64,000 nucleotides of DNA, from contig CBDAUF010000001.1 of assembly GCA_965200535.1 (NCBI GenBank), positions 1,364,001-1,428,000 of the forward strand. The letters run 5' to 3'. Of the stretch, positions 8,143-16,948 are shown piece after piece (positions within the stretch are counted from its first letter, which is position 1; each line of letters begins with the position of its first letter). The stretch is from MPNO01 sp965200535 (GTDB lineage: Bacteria > Pseudomonadota > Alphaproteobacteria > MPNO01). Under the pieces are notes generated by a model. That model ran no database searches. It was not told the origin of the DNA and worked only from the letters and a program-made list of their open reading frames with translations. The translations under genes were made by a program, and so were the position numbers.

Positions 8143-9189
8143 CTACTCAGCGGCGTACTTGGCGGACAGGGCCTTCATTTCGTCGTAGACCTTGCGCGCC
8201 GGCAGCCCCTTCTTCTCGAGGGCGGCGATGCGCTGGTCCATGATCTTCTCGCCGAGCGCGCGCATCTCCTTGTCCGCTTCCCCGGAGAGCGCGACGCGGT
8301 TCAGCTTGAGGCCGCTCATGTACTTGGTGAACGGCGGCGGATCGCCGCCCCAGGCGAGGGTCGCCATGCTGACGCCCGCATCCTTGGTTCCCATCGCATC
8401 GACCAGGGGTTTGAGGTCGCCCGGCAGCCGGTCGTAGGCCTTCGGATTCATCGCCAGGCCGAAGCTGATGACCGACACGAACATCGGCGTGTAGTGCTGG
8501 ACGAGGCCGCCCAGCTTGAACGCGAAGATGCCCATGGGGTCGGTCACGACCCCGTCGATCGTCCCCTTCTGCAGCGAGTCCGCCATGTGGGTCGCCGGCA
8601 TCCCGATCGGAGCGGCGCCCAGCGCCTTCATCATCAGCACGTCGGTCGGCGTCGGCGCCCGGTAGCGCCGGCCCTCGAGGTCGGCCACCGACATGATCGG
8701 TTTCTTGGAATCGTAGACGCCGGACGGACGGTTGAAGACGATCCACATCGCCCGGGTGCCCGCCTTCTCGTGCTCGGCCTGCAAGTATTTGCCCAGCAGG
8801 TCGCCGGCGACCTTGGCGCCGATCACCGCGCCCTTGGCGCCGGACGGGAACAGGTAGGGCGCATGGGTCAGTTCGGTCAGCGGAAAGCGGCCGGGCGTCA
8901 CGCCGTGCTGGAAGAACGCCATATCGGCGACCCCCTTCCGCGCCAGGTCGTAATGCCGCGGCATCGGCCCCATCGACGAGCCGTAGAACATCTCGAGCTT
9001 GAGCCGGCCCTTCGACTTCGCGTCGACCTCCTTCTTGGTCTTCTCGAACCAGATCGAGGCGGTGGACGGTTTGGGGCTGAACAAAGCGATCTTGAGCGTA
9101 TGGGTATCCTGCGCCAGGGCGCTCCCGCCGGTCGCCAGGACGGCGAGGGCGGCAGCGGCGGCGGCGCCTTTGGGGATGTGTCTTGGCAT
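8143..9189 (-). CDS. dctP: TRAP transporter substrate-binding protein, DctP-type
   Basis: A 348-residue periplasmic solute-binding protein. Signal peptide residues 1-26 end in GGSALAQ-DT. The mature protein opens with HTLKIALFSPKPS and contains the DctP region LEGRRYRAPTPTDVLMMKAL, where the conserved Arg binds the ligand carboxylate, followed by QKGTIDGVVTDPM. It is the first gene of the dctPQM operon on the minus strand. An amidohydrolase of the resorcylate-decarboxylase type and a cupin lie upstream on the same strand, which hints at an aromatic or hydroxy acid ligand, but this is only context. Confidence 0.94.
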   Translation of the reverse strand: MPRHIPKGAAAAAALAVLATGGSALAQDTHTLKIALFSPKPSTASIWFEKTKKEVDAKSKGRLKLEMFYGSSMGPMPRHYDLARKGVADMAFFQHGVTPGRFPLTELTHAPYLFPSGAKGAVIGAKVAGDLLGKYLQAEHEKAGTRAMWIVFNRPSGVYDSKKPIMSVADLEGRRYRAPTPTDVLMMKALGAAPIGMPATHMADSLQKGTIDGVVTDPMGIFAFKLGGLVQHYTPMFVSVISFGLAMNPKAYDRLPGDLKPLVDAMGTKDAGVSMATLAWGGDPPPFTKYMSGLKLNRVALSGEADKEMRALGEKIMDQRIAALEKKGLPARKVYDEMKALSAKYAAE

Positions 9190-9328
9190 CCTCGGTTCTC
9201 CCTTTCGTGAGGATGATGCAAACGGGCCGCCGACCGCGGCCCGCCACCCGCGATCCTGAAGTGTAGCGGCGCCTATTGCAACGCTGCCGTCGCCCGGCGG
9301 GCCGCTCCGGGGCGGCCGCGGAGCGGCC

Positions 9329-10294
9329 TCACATCCCGAGCAGCCGCTCGGCGTTGCCGTGCAGGATCTTGCGGCGGTCTTCGCTGGAAAACGGGATACG
9401 CTCCATCCAGTCGGTGCCGTCCCGGTTCTCCACGAACGGATAATCGACCGAGAACAGGATGCGGTCGGTCCCCATTTCCATCGCGCTGCACAAGAGCGCC
9501 GGATCGGAGAAATTGCCGCTGGTGGTGATGTAGAAGTGCTCGCGGAAGGTCTCGCGGAAGGAGCCCAGCGGAGTCTCGGTGCGCGACAGCGCCTGGTCGA
9601 TGCGCCACAGGAGGAACGGCAGCCCCTCGCCGAGATGGCCGAGAACGATCCTGAGGTCCGGGTAGGCGTCGAAGACGCCGCTCAGGACCAGCCGGATCCC
9701 CTGGGTCGCGGTTTCCACCGTGAAGCCCCAGCCCGCGGTCAGCAGGCCGGGGAACGCCTCGATATAGTCGGCGTAGTACGCCTGTACGACGTCCTCGTGC
9801 GGGATCGAGGGGTGCATGTAGATCGGCACGCCGAGCGCAGCCGCGCGCTCGAAGATCGGCCAGAACCGCTTCTCGTCGAGAAACGCGCCGTTGGTCAGGC
9901 CGTGCACCATGGCGCCCTTGAACCCGAGTTCGCCGACGCAGCGGTCGAGCTCGTCGGCGGCTGCCCCGGGGTCGGGGGTGGGCAGGGCCGCGAAGCCCTG
10001 AAAGCGGTCGGGGTTGCCGGCCACGATGGCGGCCAGCCGGTCGTTGACGGTGCGGGCCATCCTCACCGCGGTCTTGGGTTCGAGCTTCTGGGTCGCCGGC
10101 GCGCCGTGGCTCAGGACCTGGACGTCTATGCCGCCCTGGTCCATCGCCTGCAGGCGCCGGGCCCCGACATCGTCGAGGCGCTCCCTGATCGGCGGCGGCA
10201 TCCTGTTGTCCCGCCCGGTGAACAGCGCCGCAAGATCGGGGTCGAAATAGTGCTCCTCGATCGCGATGACCCGCGATCCGTCCGATGCCGTCAT
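9329..10294 (-). CDS. Amidohydrolase-superfamily decarboxylase, gamma-resorcylate/ACMSD type
   Basis: A 321-residue TIM-barrel metal enzyme of the amidohydrolase_2 family. It has the Glu-x-His opening IEEHYF (Glu13, His15) that marks resorcylate and dihydroxybenzoate decarboxylases, rather than His-x-His. Further ligands are the His in YMHPSIPHED, the His in VLGHLGEGLPFLL and the Asp in LFSVDYPF. Known relatives remove CO2 non-oxidatively from hydroxybenzoates or from aminocarboxymuconate semialdehyde; the substrate here is unknown. The ATG at 10294 fits the family start, the longer open frame being a cupin shadow. The cupin gene lies 46 bases upstream on the same strand. Confidence 0.85.
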   Translation of the reverse strand: MTASDGSRVIAIEEHYFDPDLAALFTGRDNRMPPPIRERLDDVGARRLQAMDQGGIDVQVLSHGAPATQKLEPKTAVRMARTVNDRLAAIVAGNPDRFQGFAALPTPDPGAAADELDRCVGELGFKGAMVHGLTNGAFLDEKRFWPIFERAAALGVPIYMHPSIPHEDVVQAYYADYIEAFPGLLTAGWGFTVETATQGIRLVLSGVFDAYPDLRIVLGHLGEGLPFLLWRIDQALSRTETPLGSFRETFREHFYITTSGNFSDPALLCSAMEMGTDRILFSVDYPFVENRDGTDWMERIPFSSEDRRKILHGNAERLLGM

Positions 10295-10340
10295 GGTCTG
10301 CTCCGTCGATGCCGCGCGGCGGGCCGCACCCCCGCGGGGG

Positions 10341-10742
10341 CTACTTGAGCTCCTGCCCGGCGAGGTCGCCGTCGAGAAACCGGTTGGGCTTGAGGAACAT
10401 GCCGAGCACCAGCGCACCGTCCGGCGCGACCGCATCGTGGCGGTTGCCGGCGGGCCGCCAAACATAGTTGCCCGCCGTCACCGCGCCCTCGTCATCGACG
10501 ATGCTGCCTTCGAGCACATAGGTCTGCTCGATCTCGACATGCTCGTGCAGCGGCAGCCTGGCGCCCGGCTGCCAGCGGAACAGCGCCGTCATCAGCCCGC
10601 TCGCGGGGTCTTCCAGCAGGATCTTCATGTCCACGCCTTCGCACTGCGTCGGCTTCCACTCCAGCGCATCGACATCGACGAAACGCGAGGCGAGCGGGGA
10701 AAGCGAGGCGTGGGCCTTCATCGTTGGCGTCGCAGCGGCCAT
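10341..10742 (-). CDS. Cupin-domain protein
   Basis: A 133-residue single-cupin protein. The first metal motif reads PLHEHVEIEQTYVLEGSI (two His and one Glu) and the second is around PAGNRHDAV. The fold binds a divalent metal and is shared by dioxygenases, isomerases and anti-sigma sensor domains, so the reaction is open. The start at 10742 is supported by GGGAGG six bases upstream on the minus strand; the longer open frame from 11177 is arginine-rich and unlikely. It is likely co-transcribed with the decarboxylase-like gene downstream. Confidence 0.82.
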   Translation of the reverse strand: MAAATPTMKAHASLSPLASRFVDVDALEWKPTQCEGVDMKILLEDPASGLMTALFRWQPGARLPLHEHVEIEQTYVLEGSIVDDEGAVTAGNYVWRPAGNRHDAVAPDGALVLGMFLKPNRFLDGDLAGQELK

Positions 10743-10820
10743 GTCCGTCCTCCCGTTGCGGCTATGCCGGGACTCTAGTTGCCGCCGTCCGGCCCGACAA
10801 TACGCCCCGCCGGGGCGGAT

Positions 10821-10849
10821 TTGACCGCCGCCGGTCCGGCCGCTAGGAT
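10821..10849 (+). promoter_or_regulatory. Candidate sigma-70-type promoter upstream of the BCCT gene
   Basis: TTGACC, 17 bases, then TAGGAT. The predicted start of transcription near 10856 would leave a 5' leader of about 330 bases before the ATG at 11189. The rest of the gap 10743-11188 holds no gene. The long leader weakens the assignment. Confidence 0.3.
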
Positions 10850-11175
10850 CGGTGCCCAATATGCCGGTCATGCCGCCGCAAAATCCCATAATGGAAATAT
10901 CGAGGCCGAGCGCCTGCGGGCCGCGCCGGAGGGTGCGGGTCCGCGCGCGGCCGCACCCGCACGCTGAACGGCGGAACGCCATGCCGCGATGACCCGAGGT
11001 GCGGCGGCGGCCGCGGGCCCCGCCGTGCGGACGGTCGTTACCGCTCCCAAGCACAGTCGCGGGACCCGGCGATATCAACGGGTACAGCCGGGGTATTGCC
11101 GTTCCCGCTGTCCGCCCCGCCCCGCACGAGCGGTCTGTGCGGCGCCGCGGGCCGCGGCAGCGGAAATGCACAACC

Positions 11176-11182
11176 AAGGAGG
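11176..11182 (+). promoter_or_regulatory. Strong ribosome binding site deciding the BCCT start
   Basis: AAGGAGG lies 6 bases before the ATG at 11189. It excludes the alternative upstream starts, which would add a proline- and glycine-rich tail. Confidence 0.75.
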
Positions 11183-11188
11183 TTATCG

Positions 11189-12841
11189 ATGTCGAGTTCG
11201 TCTCTTGTCGCCCAGAGCGGCATCTTCAAGGGGTTGCACGGAGGCATGGGCATCGCCGCCAAGGCGATGGTCGTCGTCTTCGTGATCTTTACCGCGCTCA
11301 ACGTGGACTTCGCCAACAGCATCTATTCGGCGGTCCGCGGCTGGATCGAATCCGCGCTCAACTGGTATTACATCTCGGCCCTCGTGATCCTTTTGTTCGT
11401 CTGTTTCTATCTGATGTTCAGCCGCTTCGGCAAAATCCGGCTGGGGGACGACGACAGCCGGCCCGAATTCTCCAATTTCTCGTGGCTCGCGATGCTGTTT
11501 TCCGCCGGCGTCGGCATCGGCCTGCTGTTCTTCGGCATCGCCGAGCCGATGTTCTACTTCGACAACACCAAGCCCTGGGATTACCCCAACAACCCGTTTG
11601 CCGACCTGCTCGGCGCCACCGAGATGAACGAACAGCGCGCCGCGGTGGCGATGCGGGTGACCTATTTCCACTGGGGCTTCCACGGCTGGGCAGGCTACGT
11701 GATCGTGGGGTTGTGCCTGGCGTATTTCGGTTTTCGCAAGAAGCTGCCCCTGACCCTGCGCTCGGCCCTCTACCCGATCATCGGCGACAGGATCTACGGG
11801 CCGATCGGTCATGCCGTCGATCTGCTGGCGGTGTTCGGCACGGTGTTCGGGGTCGCGACCTCGCTCGGGCTGGGGGTCAGCCAGATGGCGGCCGGCCTCA
11901 ATTTCCTGTTCGGCGTCGACCCCGGCATCGTCACCCAGATCATCCTCATCGTGGTCATCTCGATCGTGGCGACGCTGTCTGCGGTTTCCGGCGTCGGCAA
12001 GGGAATCCGCATCATTTCAGAATGGAACATCTGGCTCAGCATCGTTCTGCTCGCCTTCTTCCTGTTCGGCGGGCCGTTCAAATGGCTGATGGGTTTCTTC
12101 GTCAGCACCGCCGGCGACTATCTGTGGAACTTCATCCCCATGGGCTTCCAGACGTTCAACGACGGCGGCAACGCCGCCTGGCAGAGCGGCTGGACGATCT
12201 TCTACTGGGGCTGGTGGATTTCATGGGCGCCCTTCGTCGGCATGTTCATCGCGCGCATCAGCCGGGGCCGCACCATCCGCCAGTTCATGGTCGGCGTGAT
12301 GTTCGTTCCGACATCGCTCGCGTTCTTCTGGCTGTGCATCTTCGGCGGCACCGCCATGCACCTCGAACTCAACGCGGCCGGCGGCGTCGGAACCGCGGGG
12401 ATCGCCGACCTGGTGCGCAACTGGAACCTGCCGTCCGCGCTCTACGGCACCATTTCGCAGGTGACGGCGCTGGACTGGCTGAACTGGGCGATGGCGGCGC
12501 TGGCCACGTTCCTGCTCGCGACATGGTTCATCACATCGTCCGATTCCGGGACGCTGGTGATCACCACCATGCTCAGCATGGGCGACGACAATCCGCCGCA
12601 GCGCTTCCGCATCGTCTGGGGGCTGGGAGAGGGGTTCGTCGCCGCGGTGCTGTTGCTCGCGGGCGGGCTGACGGCGTTGCAGACGGCGTCCATCGCGGCC
12701 GCGCTGCCGGTCAGCGTGATACTGCTGCTGATGGCCTTCGGCGTCGTGAAGTCCCTGCACGAGGACCCGGGCGCGGTGCTGCCGTCGGGCGAGGACCGCG
12801 CCCCCGACGGCACCCGCATGGCCCAGGACCTGCACGCCTGA
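11189..12841 (+). CDS. BCCT-family betaine/carnitine/choline-type transporter
   Basis: A 550-residue carrier with about 12 membrane helices. BCCT carriers import quaternary ammonium or related zwitterions by sodium or proton symport, or by exchange. The family signature is present: tryptophan-rich GWWISWAPFVGMFIARISRG followed by the conserved TIRQF. WFITSSDSGTLVI is also typical. The hydrophilic tails are short, with no long osmosensing C-terminal domain, which argues for a nutritional rather than osmoprotective role. The hyuA/hyuB pair begins 118 bases downstream on the same strand, past a strong hairpin, so the carrier may feed that pathway. The ligand is not determined. Confidence 0.94.
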   Translation: MSSSSLVAQSGIFKGLHGGMGIAAKAMVVVFVIFTALNVDFANSIYSAVRGWIESALNWYYISALVILLFVCFYLMFSRFGKIRLGDDDSRPEFSNFSWLAMLFSAGVGIGLLFFGIAEPMFYFDNTKPWDYPNNPFADLLGATEMNEQRAAVAMRVTYFHWGFHGWAGYVIVGLCLAYFGFRKKLPLTLRSALYPIIGDRIYGPIGHAVDLLAVFGTVFGVATSLGLGVSQMAAGLNFLFGVDPGIVTQIILIVVISIVATLSAVSGVGKGIRIISEWNIWLSIVLLAFFLFGGPFKWLMGFFVSTAGDYLWNFIPMGFQTFNDGGNAAWQSGWTIFYWGWWISWAPFVGMFIARISRGRTIRQFMVGVMFVPTSLAFFWLCIFGGTAMHLELNAAGGVGTAGIADLVRNWNLPSALYGTISQVTALDWLNWAMAALATFLLATWFITSSDSGTLVITTMLSMGDDNPPQRFRIVWGLGEGFVAAVLLLAGGLTALQTASIAAALPVSVILLLMAFGVVKSLHEDPGAVLPSGEDRAPDGTRMAQDLHA

Positions 12842-12845
12842 CGCG

Positions 12846-12889
12846 GCGGCGGGGAGCGGCGCCGGAATTGCCGGGGCCGCTCCTGCCGC
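12846..12889 (+). terminator. Long GC hairpin after the BCCT gene
   Basis: GCGGCGGGGAGCGGC (12846-12860) pairs with GCCGCTCCTGCCGC (12876-12889), with one mismatch or bulge. An inner CCGG/CCGG pair lies in the loop. It lies 4 bases past the stop. There is no T-tract, so it may attenuate expression rather than fully terminate transcription. Confidence 0.45.
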
Positions 12890-12959
12890 GCGCCGCCGCG
12901 CCCGGTGATACTATCCCCCGCCCTATCGACCCGCGGGGCATCGGGGAAGGCGGCGCGGT

Positions 12960-15035
12960 ATGACAGCGTGGATGGTAGGGGTCGACACCGGCGGGACCTT
13001 CACCGACCTGATCGCCTTCGACGCCGCGGGCGGCGACCGCCGCACGGTCAAGGTTCCGTCGGTGCCGGACGACCCCTCGCGTGCGGTGGTCGATGCCCTA
13101 GACGAGTTGTTCCGGACCGGCGTCGCGCCGGCCGACATCGGCTTTTTCGTCCACGGCACGACGGTCGCGACCAACACCCTGATCGAGGAAGACGGCGCGC
13201 GCGCCGGGCTGCTGATCACCGAGGGGTTTCGCGCGGTGTACGAGGCGCGCGGCTGGTCGCAGCCGGACGCCGACGATCTGCTCGACCCGTTCTACCGCAA
13301 GCCTCGGATGCTGGTTCCGCAATCGCGCACCGCCGAGGCGGCCGAGCGCCTCGATTACACCGGCGCGGTACTCACCCCCCTCGACGAAGACGGCCTGCGC
13401 GCCGCGGTTCGCGAGCTGGCCGCAAAGGGGATCGAGGCGGTCGCGGTCTGCTACCTGTTCAGCTTCCGCAACCCGGCCCACGAACGCCGCACGGCGGAGA
13501 TCGTCGCCGAGGAGGCGCCGGGGCTGCGGGTTTCGCTGTCATCCGAGATTCTGCCGACGATCCGCGAATATCCGCGCCTTTCCACAACCGTCATCGACGC
13601 CTATGTCGGACCCCGGGTCGAGACCTATCTGCGGCGCCTCGGCACGGCGCTGAGGGACGCGGGCATCGCGACGCCGCAGGTGTTCCTGATGCAGTCCCAC
13701 GGCGGACTGATGCGCATCAATCTGGGCGCCCGGTTTCCCAACCAGACCCTGTTGTCGGGGCCGGCCGCGGGCGCCGTCTCCGGCCAGGCGGCGGGCCGGC
13801 TGGCCGGGCAGCCCAATGTGGTCGCCTTCGACATGGGCGGCACCTCCACCGATATCAGCGTGATCGCCGACGGCCGCATCGAGGAGACCGATTCCGGCCG
13901 TATCGCGGGACAGGACATCGGGACGCCGATGCTGTCGGTGGCGACGCTCGGCGCCGGCGGCGGCACCATCGCCTATATCGGCAAGGACGGTCTGATGAAG
14001 GTCGGCCCGCAGAGCGCCGGAGCGGCGCCCGGCCCGGCCTGCTACAGCCGCGGCGGCGCCGAGCCCACTGTGACCGACGCAAACCTGCTGCTCGGCGCGC
14101 TCGGCGCCGGCAGCGTGCTCGGCGGGCGGATGACGATGGACCCGGACCTTGCCCGCGCCGCGGTCAGGGACAGGGTTGCCGCACCCCTCGGCCTCGACAC
14201 GACGGCGGCGGCGGCCGGGATCATCCGCATCGTCAACAGCAACATGGCGGTCGATCTGCGGCTGGCCTTCCAGCGCCGCGGCGCCGACCCGCGCGACTTC
14301 GCGCTGGTCGCGTTCGGCGGGGCCGGTCCGCTGCACGCCGCGGCGCTCGCGCGCGAAACCGGGATCGCGCGGGTCATCGTTCCCCCCGCGCCCGGACTCA
14401 GCAGCGCCTTCGGTCTGCTTCAGACCGATGTCCGGCACGTCTACGTCAAGTCCTCGGTCGGGGTGCTGGCGGGCCTCGCCGCCGATGCAATGGAGGCGGA
14501 GTTCGCGGCGCTGGAGGAACGCGCCCGCGCGGACGTGCGCGAGGAAGGTTTCGACGCTGCGGAAGTGACGCTCCGCCGCCAGATCGACATGCGCTACCTG
14601 CATCAGGGCTACCAGCTCGCCGTCGATTGCGCCGCCCGTCCGGTCGATGAGGCGGAGAAGACGGCGCTCAAGGCGCGTTTCGATGCGCTCCACCGTCGCG
14701 TCTACGGTGCGAGCGCCCCGGACGAGGATGCCGAAGCGGTCACCTTCCGGGTGATCGCCGAGATCGCGGTCCCCAAACTCCGACTGCCCGAGATCAAGGC
14801 CGGCAACGGGGATCCGTCGGCGGCCCGGGTCGACGCCCGCGAGCTGTTCGATTTCCAGGCGGGAGGGTTCGTTTCCTGCCAGGTCTACGACCGGTCGCGG
14901 CTGCGCGCCGGCGATCGGATCGACGGTGCAGCCGCGATTCAGCAGTTCGATTCGACGACGATCGTCCTGCCGGGCCAGAGCGCGGAGGTCGAGGCGCACG
15001 GCAGCCTCGTCATTGCCGAGGGGGGTGCGCGATGA
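12960..15035 (+). CDS. hyuA: Hydantoinase/oxoprolinase subunit A (first copy)
   Basis: The 691-residue ATP-binding subunit of the N-methylhydantoinase/5-oxoprolinase/acetone carboxylase family. Members use ATP phosphorylation to open lactam or hydantoin rings or to activate ketones. The actin-like phosphate loop is at the N-terminus (GVDTGGTFTDLIAF), the second is AFDMGGTSTDISVIAD, and the switch HGTTVATNTLIE lies near residue 65. The 4-base overlap with hyuB (ATGA at 15032-15035) implies a two-subunit complex. The exact substrate is not readable. The gene follows a BCCT carrier and precedes a methyltransferase-metF pair, which would suit an N-methylated substrate. Confidence 0.92.
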   Translation: MTAWMVGVDTGGTFTDLIAFDAAGGDRRTVKVPSVPDDPSRAVVDALDELFRTGVAPADIGFFVHGTTVATNTLIEEDGARAGLLITEGFRAVYEARGWSQPDADDLLDPFYRKPRMLVPQSRTAEAAERLDYTGAVLTPLDEDGLRAAVRELAAKGIEAVAVCYLFSFRNPAHERRTAEIVAEEAPGLRVSLSSEILPTIREYPRLSTTVIDAYVGPRVETYLRRLGTALRDAGIATPQVFLMQSHGGLMRINLGARFPNQTLLSGPAAGAVSGQAAGRLAGQPNVVAFDMGGTSTDISVIADGRIEETDSGRIAGQDIGTPMLSVATLGAGGGTIAYIGKDGLMKVGPQSAGAAPGPACYSRGGAEPTVTDANLLLGALGAGSVLGGRMTMDPDLARAAVRDRVAAPLGLDTTAAAAGIIRIVNSNMAVDLRLAFQRRGADPRDFALVAFGGAGPLHAAALARETGIARVIVPPAPGLSSAFGLLQTDVRHVYVKSSVGVLAGLAADAMEAEFAALEERARADVREEGFDAAEVTLRRQIDMRYLHQGYQLAVDCAARPVDEAEKTALKARFDALHRRVYGASAPDEDAEAVTFRVIAEIAVPKLRLPEIKAGNGDPSAARVDARELFDFQAGGFVSCQVYDRSRLRAGDRIDGAAAIQQFDSTTIVLPGQSAEVEAHGSLVIAEGGAR

Positions 15036-16765
15036 GCGTCGATCCGATCACCATCGAGGTGGTCCTGAGCCGGCTGCGCGAAACCACCGAGGCCATGGCG
15101 CACGCGCTGTTTCACAGCGGCTATTCGCCGATCCTGCGCGAGTCCCAGGACGGCACGGCGGGGCTGACCGACGGCGCCGGCCGCGTGGTCATGGTCGGCG
15201 GCGGGCTGCAATATCACTCACTGCTCTATTCCAGGGCGGTCGCCAGCATCGTCGAGCGCTACCCGCCGGAGACGATGCGCGAGGGCGATACTTTCGTCTG
15301 CAACGATCCCTACAAGGCGGGCAACAGCCACGTCCCCGACTTCGTGGTTGCGACGCCCGCCTTCTTCGCGGGGCGGCCGGTCGCGTTCGGGGTGAGCGTC
15401 GCCCACATGGCCGATGTCGGAGGGCTGGTGCCGGGTTCGTCGGGCGCCGCCGCGCGCGAGATCTTCCATGACGGGCTCCTAGTGCCGCCGGTGCGCATGT
15501 GGACCGCGGACGGCGTCAACGCCGAGGTCGAGGCGATCGTCCGCAATAACAGCCGCGCCCCCGATGTGGTGCTCGGAGACTTGCGCGGGCAGGCGGGGGC
15601 GACGCGGCTCGGCGCCGGGCGCATGACGGACCTGTGCGGGTCGTTCGGCGTCGAGACGGTGACCGGCACGATGGATGCCCTGATGGCGCGGACCGCGGAG
15701 CGGGTGCGGGCCGCGGTCTCGTCGTGGCGGGACGGCTGCGCGAAGGCCGAAGGGCTGATGGACCACGACGGCGCCGACCGCGGCCGGCCGGTTCGCATTC
15801 ACGTGCGGGCGGAGAAGTCAGGCGGCCGGCTGACCCTCGATTTCAGCGGCAGCGATGCGCAGACCGCGGGCCCGATCAATACCCCGGAGCCGACCGCGCG
15901 CGCCGTCTCCATGCAGGCCGTTCTCGCCGCCTCCGACCCGACCATTCCGATGAATAGCGGCGCCTTCGAGGCCGTCGATTTCGTCATTCCGCCGGGCCGG
16001 CTGGTGAGCCCGCAATATCCCGCGACGGTCAACCACTACTTCCCCACCTCGCACATGGTCTACAACACCGTGCTCGCCGCCCTCGGCACGCTCAATCCCG
16101 CGCGCGCCGTGGCGCCGTCGGGGCTCGGCACCGGAGCGATGGCGATCGGCTATGCCGAAGGCCGCGCGGGCAAGGCCACCGTCCAGTACGAGCTGATGAC
16201 CACCTCGCTCGGCGGCACCAGCGCGGGCGACGGCGCGTCGGTGGTGCTGCCGATGAACCACTTTGCGCCGGGAACCCCGGTCGAGATCGTCGAGACCGAA
16301 TATCCGATCCGGGTCGGGCGGTTCGACCTTGTTCCCGACAGCGCCGGCGCGGGCGCTCACCGCGGCGGTATCGGTTTCGCGCGCGAGTACGCGTTCCTCA
16401 CCGACTGCACGCTGACCCTGAGGACCGCGAACCACCGCCATGCCGCATGGGGGCTGTTCGGCGGCGGCAGCCCGCCGCCGGCCTCGACCGCGATCACCCA
16501 CCCCGACGGCAGGGTCGAGGATATGGATATCCTCGAAACCCGGCGCATGACCGCGGGGGCGGCGATCCGCCTCCGCCAGAGCGGCGGCGGCGGTTACGGG
16601 GATCCCTTCGAACGCCCGCCCGAACTCGTCGTCGCCGACATCGCGGACGGCTATGTGACGGCCGGCGCGGCGCGCGAAGCCTACGGCGTCGCCGTCGATG
16701 CCTCCGGCGCGCTCGACGAGGCCGAAACCGCGCGGCTCCGCAGCCGCGGCGCCGTCTCCTCCTGA
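15032..16765 (+). CDS. hyuB: Hydantoinase/oxoprolinase subunit B (first copy)
   Basis: The 577-residue partner of HyuA, in the HydB/oxoprolinase B family. Typical segments are VDPITIEVVLSRLRETTEAM at the start, FVCNDPYKAGNSHVPDF, FSGSDAQTAGPINTPEP, NSGAFEAVDFVIPPG and the C-terminal RQSGGGGYGDPFERPPE. The metal and substrate site lies at the A/B interface in relatives. The start overlaps hyuA by 4 bases. The stop is followed by 183 bases of AT-richer DNA holding two palindromes. Confidence 0.92.
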   Translation: MSVDPITIEVVLSRLRETTEAMAHALFHSGYSPILRESQDGTAGLTDGAGRVVMVGGGLQYHSLLYSRAVASIVERYPPETMREGDTFVCNDPYKAGNSHVPDFVVATPAFFAGRPVAFGVSVAHMADVGGLVPGSSGAAAREIFHDGLLVPPVRMWTADGVNAEVEAIVRNNSRAPDVVLGDLRGQAGATRLGAGRMTDLCGSFGVETVTGTMDALMARTAERVRAAVSSWRDGCAKAEGLMDHDGADRGRPVRIHVRAEKSGGRLTLDFSGSDAQTAGPINTPEPTARAVSMQAVLAASDPTIPMNSGAFEAVDFVIPPGRLVSPQYPATVNHYFPTSHMVYNTVLAALGTLNPARAVAPSGLGTGAMAIGYAEGRAGKATVQYELMTTSLGGTSAGDGASVVLPMNHFAPGTPVEIVETEYPIRVGRFDLVPDSAGAGAHRGGIGFAREYAFLTDCTLTLRTANHRHAAWGLFGGGSPPPASTAITHPDGRVEDMDILETRRMTAGAAIRLRQSGGGGYGDPFERPPELVVADIADGYVTAGAAREAYGVAVDASGALDEAETARLRSRGAVSS

Positions 16766-16785
16766 CCGCTCCGTTACGGATCTTT

Positions 16786-16799
16786 TGGGATCGATCCCA
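16786..16799. promoter_or_regulatory. Palindrome TGGGATCGATCCCA (candidate operator, copy 1)
   Basis: A perfect 14-base palindrome 21 bases after the hyuB stop. It shares its arms TGGGAT/ATCCCA with a second palindrome whose centre is 55 bases further on, roughly five helical turns. This is the layout of a paired operator for a dimeric regulator. The regulator is not identified. Confidence 0.5.
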
Positions 16800-16840
16800 C
16801 TCACAACCGCCTCCCCAAAGGAATGTTTTCGCGTTCGTTA

Positions 16841-16854
16841 TGGGATTTATCCCA
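16841..16854. promoter_or_regulatory. Palindrome TGGGAT-TT-ATCCCA (candidate operator, copy 2)
   Basis: Same arms as copy 1 with a TT centre, embedded in unusually AT-rich DNA. A further small palindrome CCATATGG follows at 16867-16874. Both main copies lie upstream of the candidate promoter of the methyltransferase gene, suggesting activation or looping control. Confidence 0.5.
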
Positions 16855-16888
16855 AAAAATTATATTCCATATGGGTGGGAAAAACAGT

Positions 16889-16917
16889 TTGACACGACGG
16901 CTCGGGGACGATACCGA
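16889..16917 (+). promoter_or_regulatory. Candidate promoter of the methyltransferase-metF pair
   Basis: A perfect TTGACA at 16889-16894, 17 bases, then TACCGA at 16912-16917, which is a weak -10. The start of transcription would be near 16924, 25 bases before the ATG. The hexamer quality and position support it; the poor -10 would suit an activated promoter. Confidence 0.4.
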
Positions 16918-16948
16918 ACGATGCACAAACCCGCTGCGAGGTCGGGGC

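Noticed and set aside
16823..16948. Longer start at 16823 for the methyltransferase-like gene
   Set aside because: It would translate through the second palindrome and the TTGACA element, and the added residues match no family pattern.
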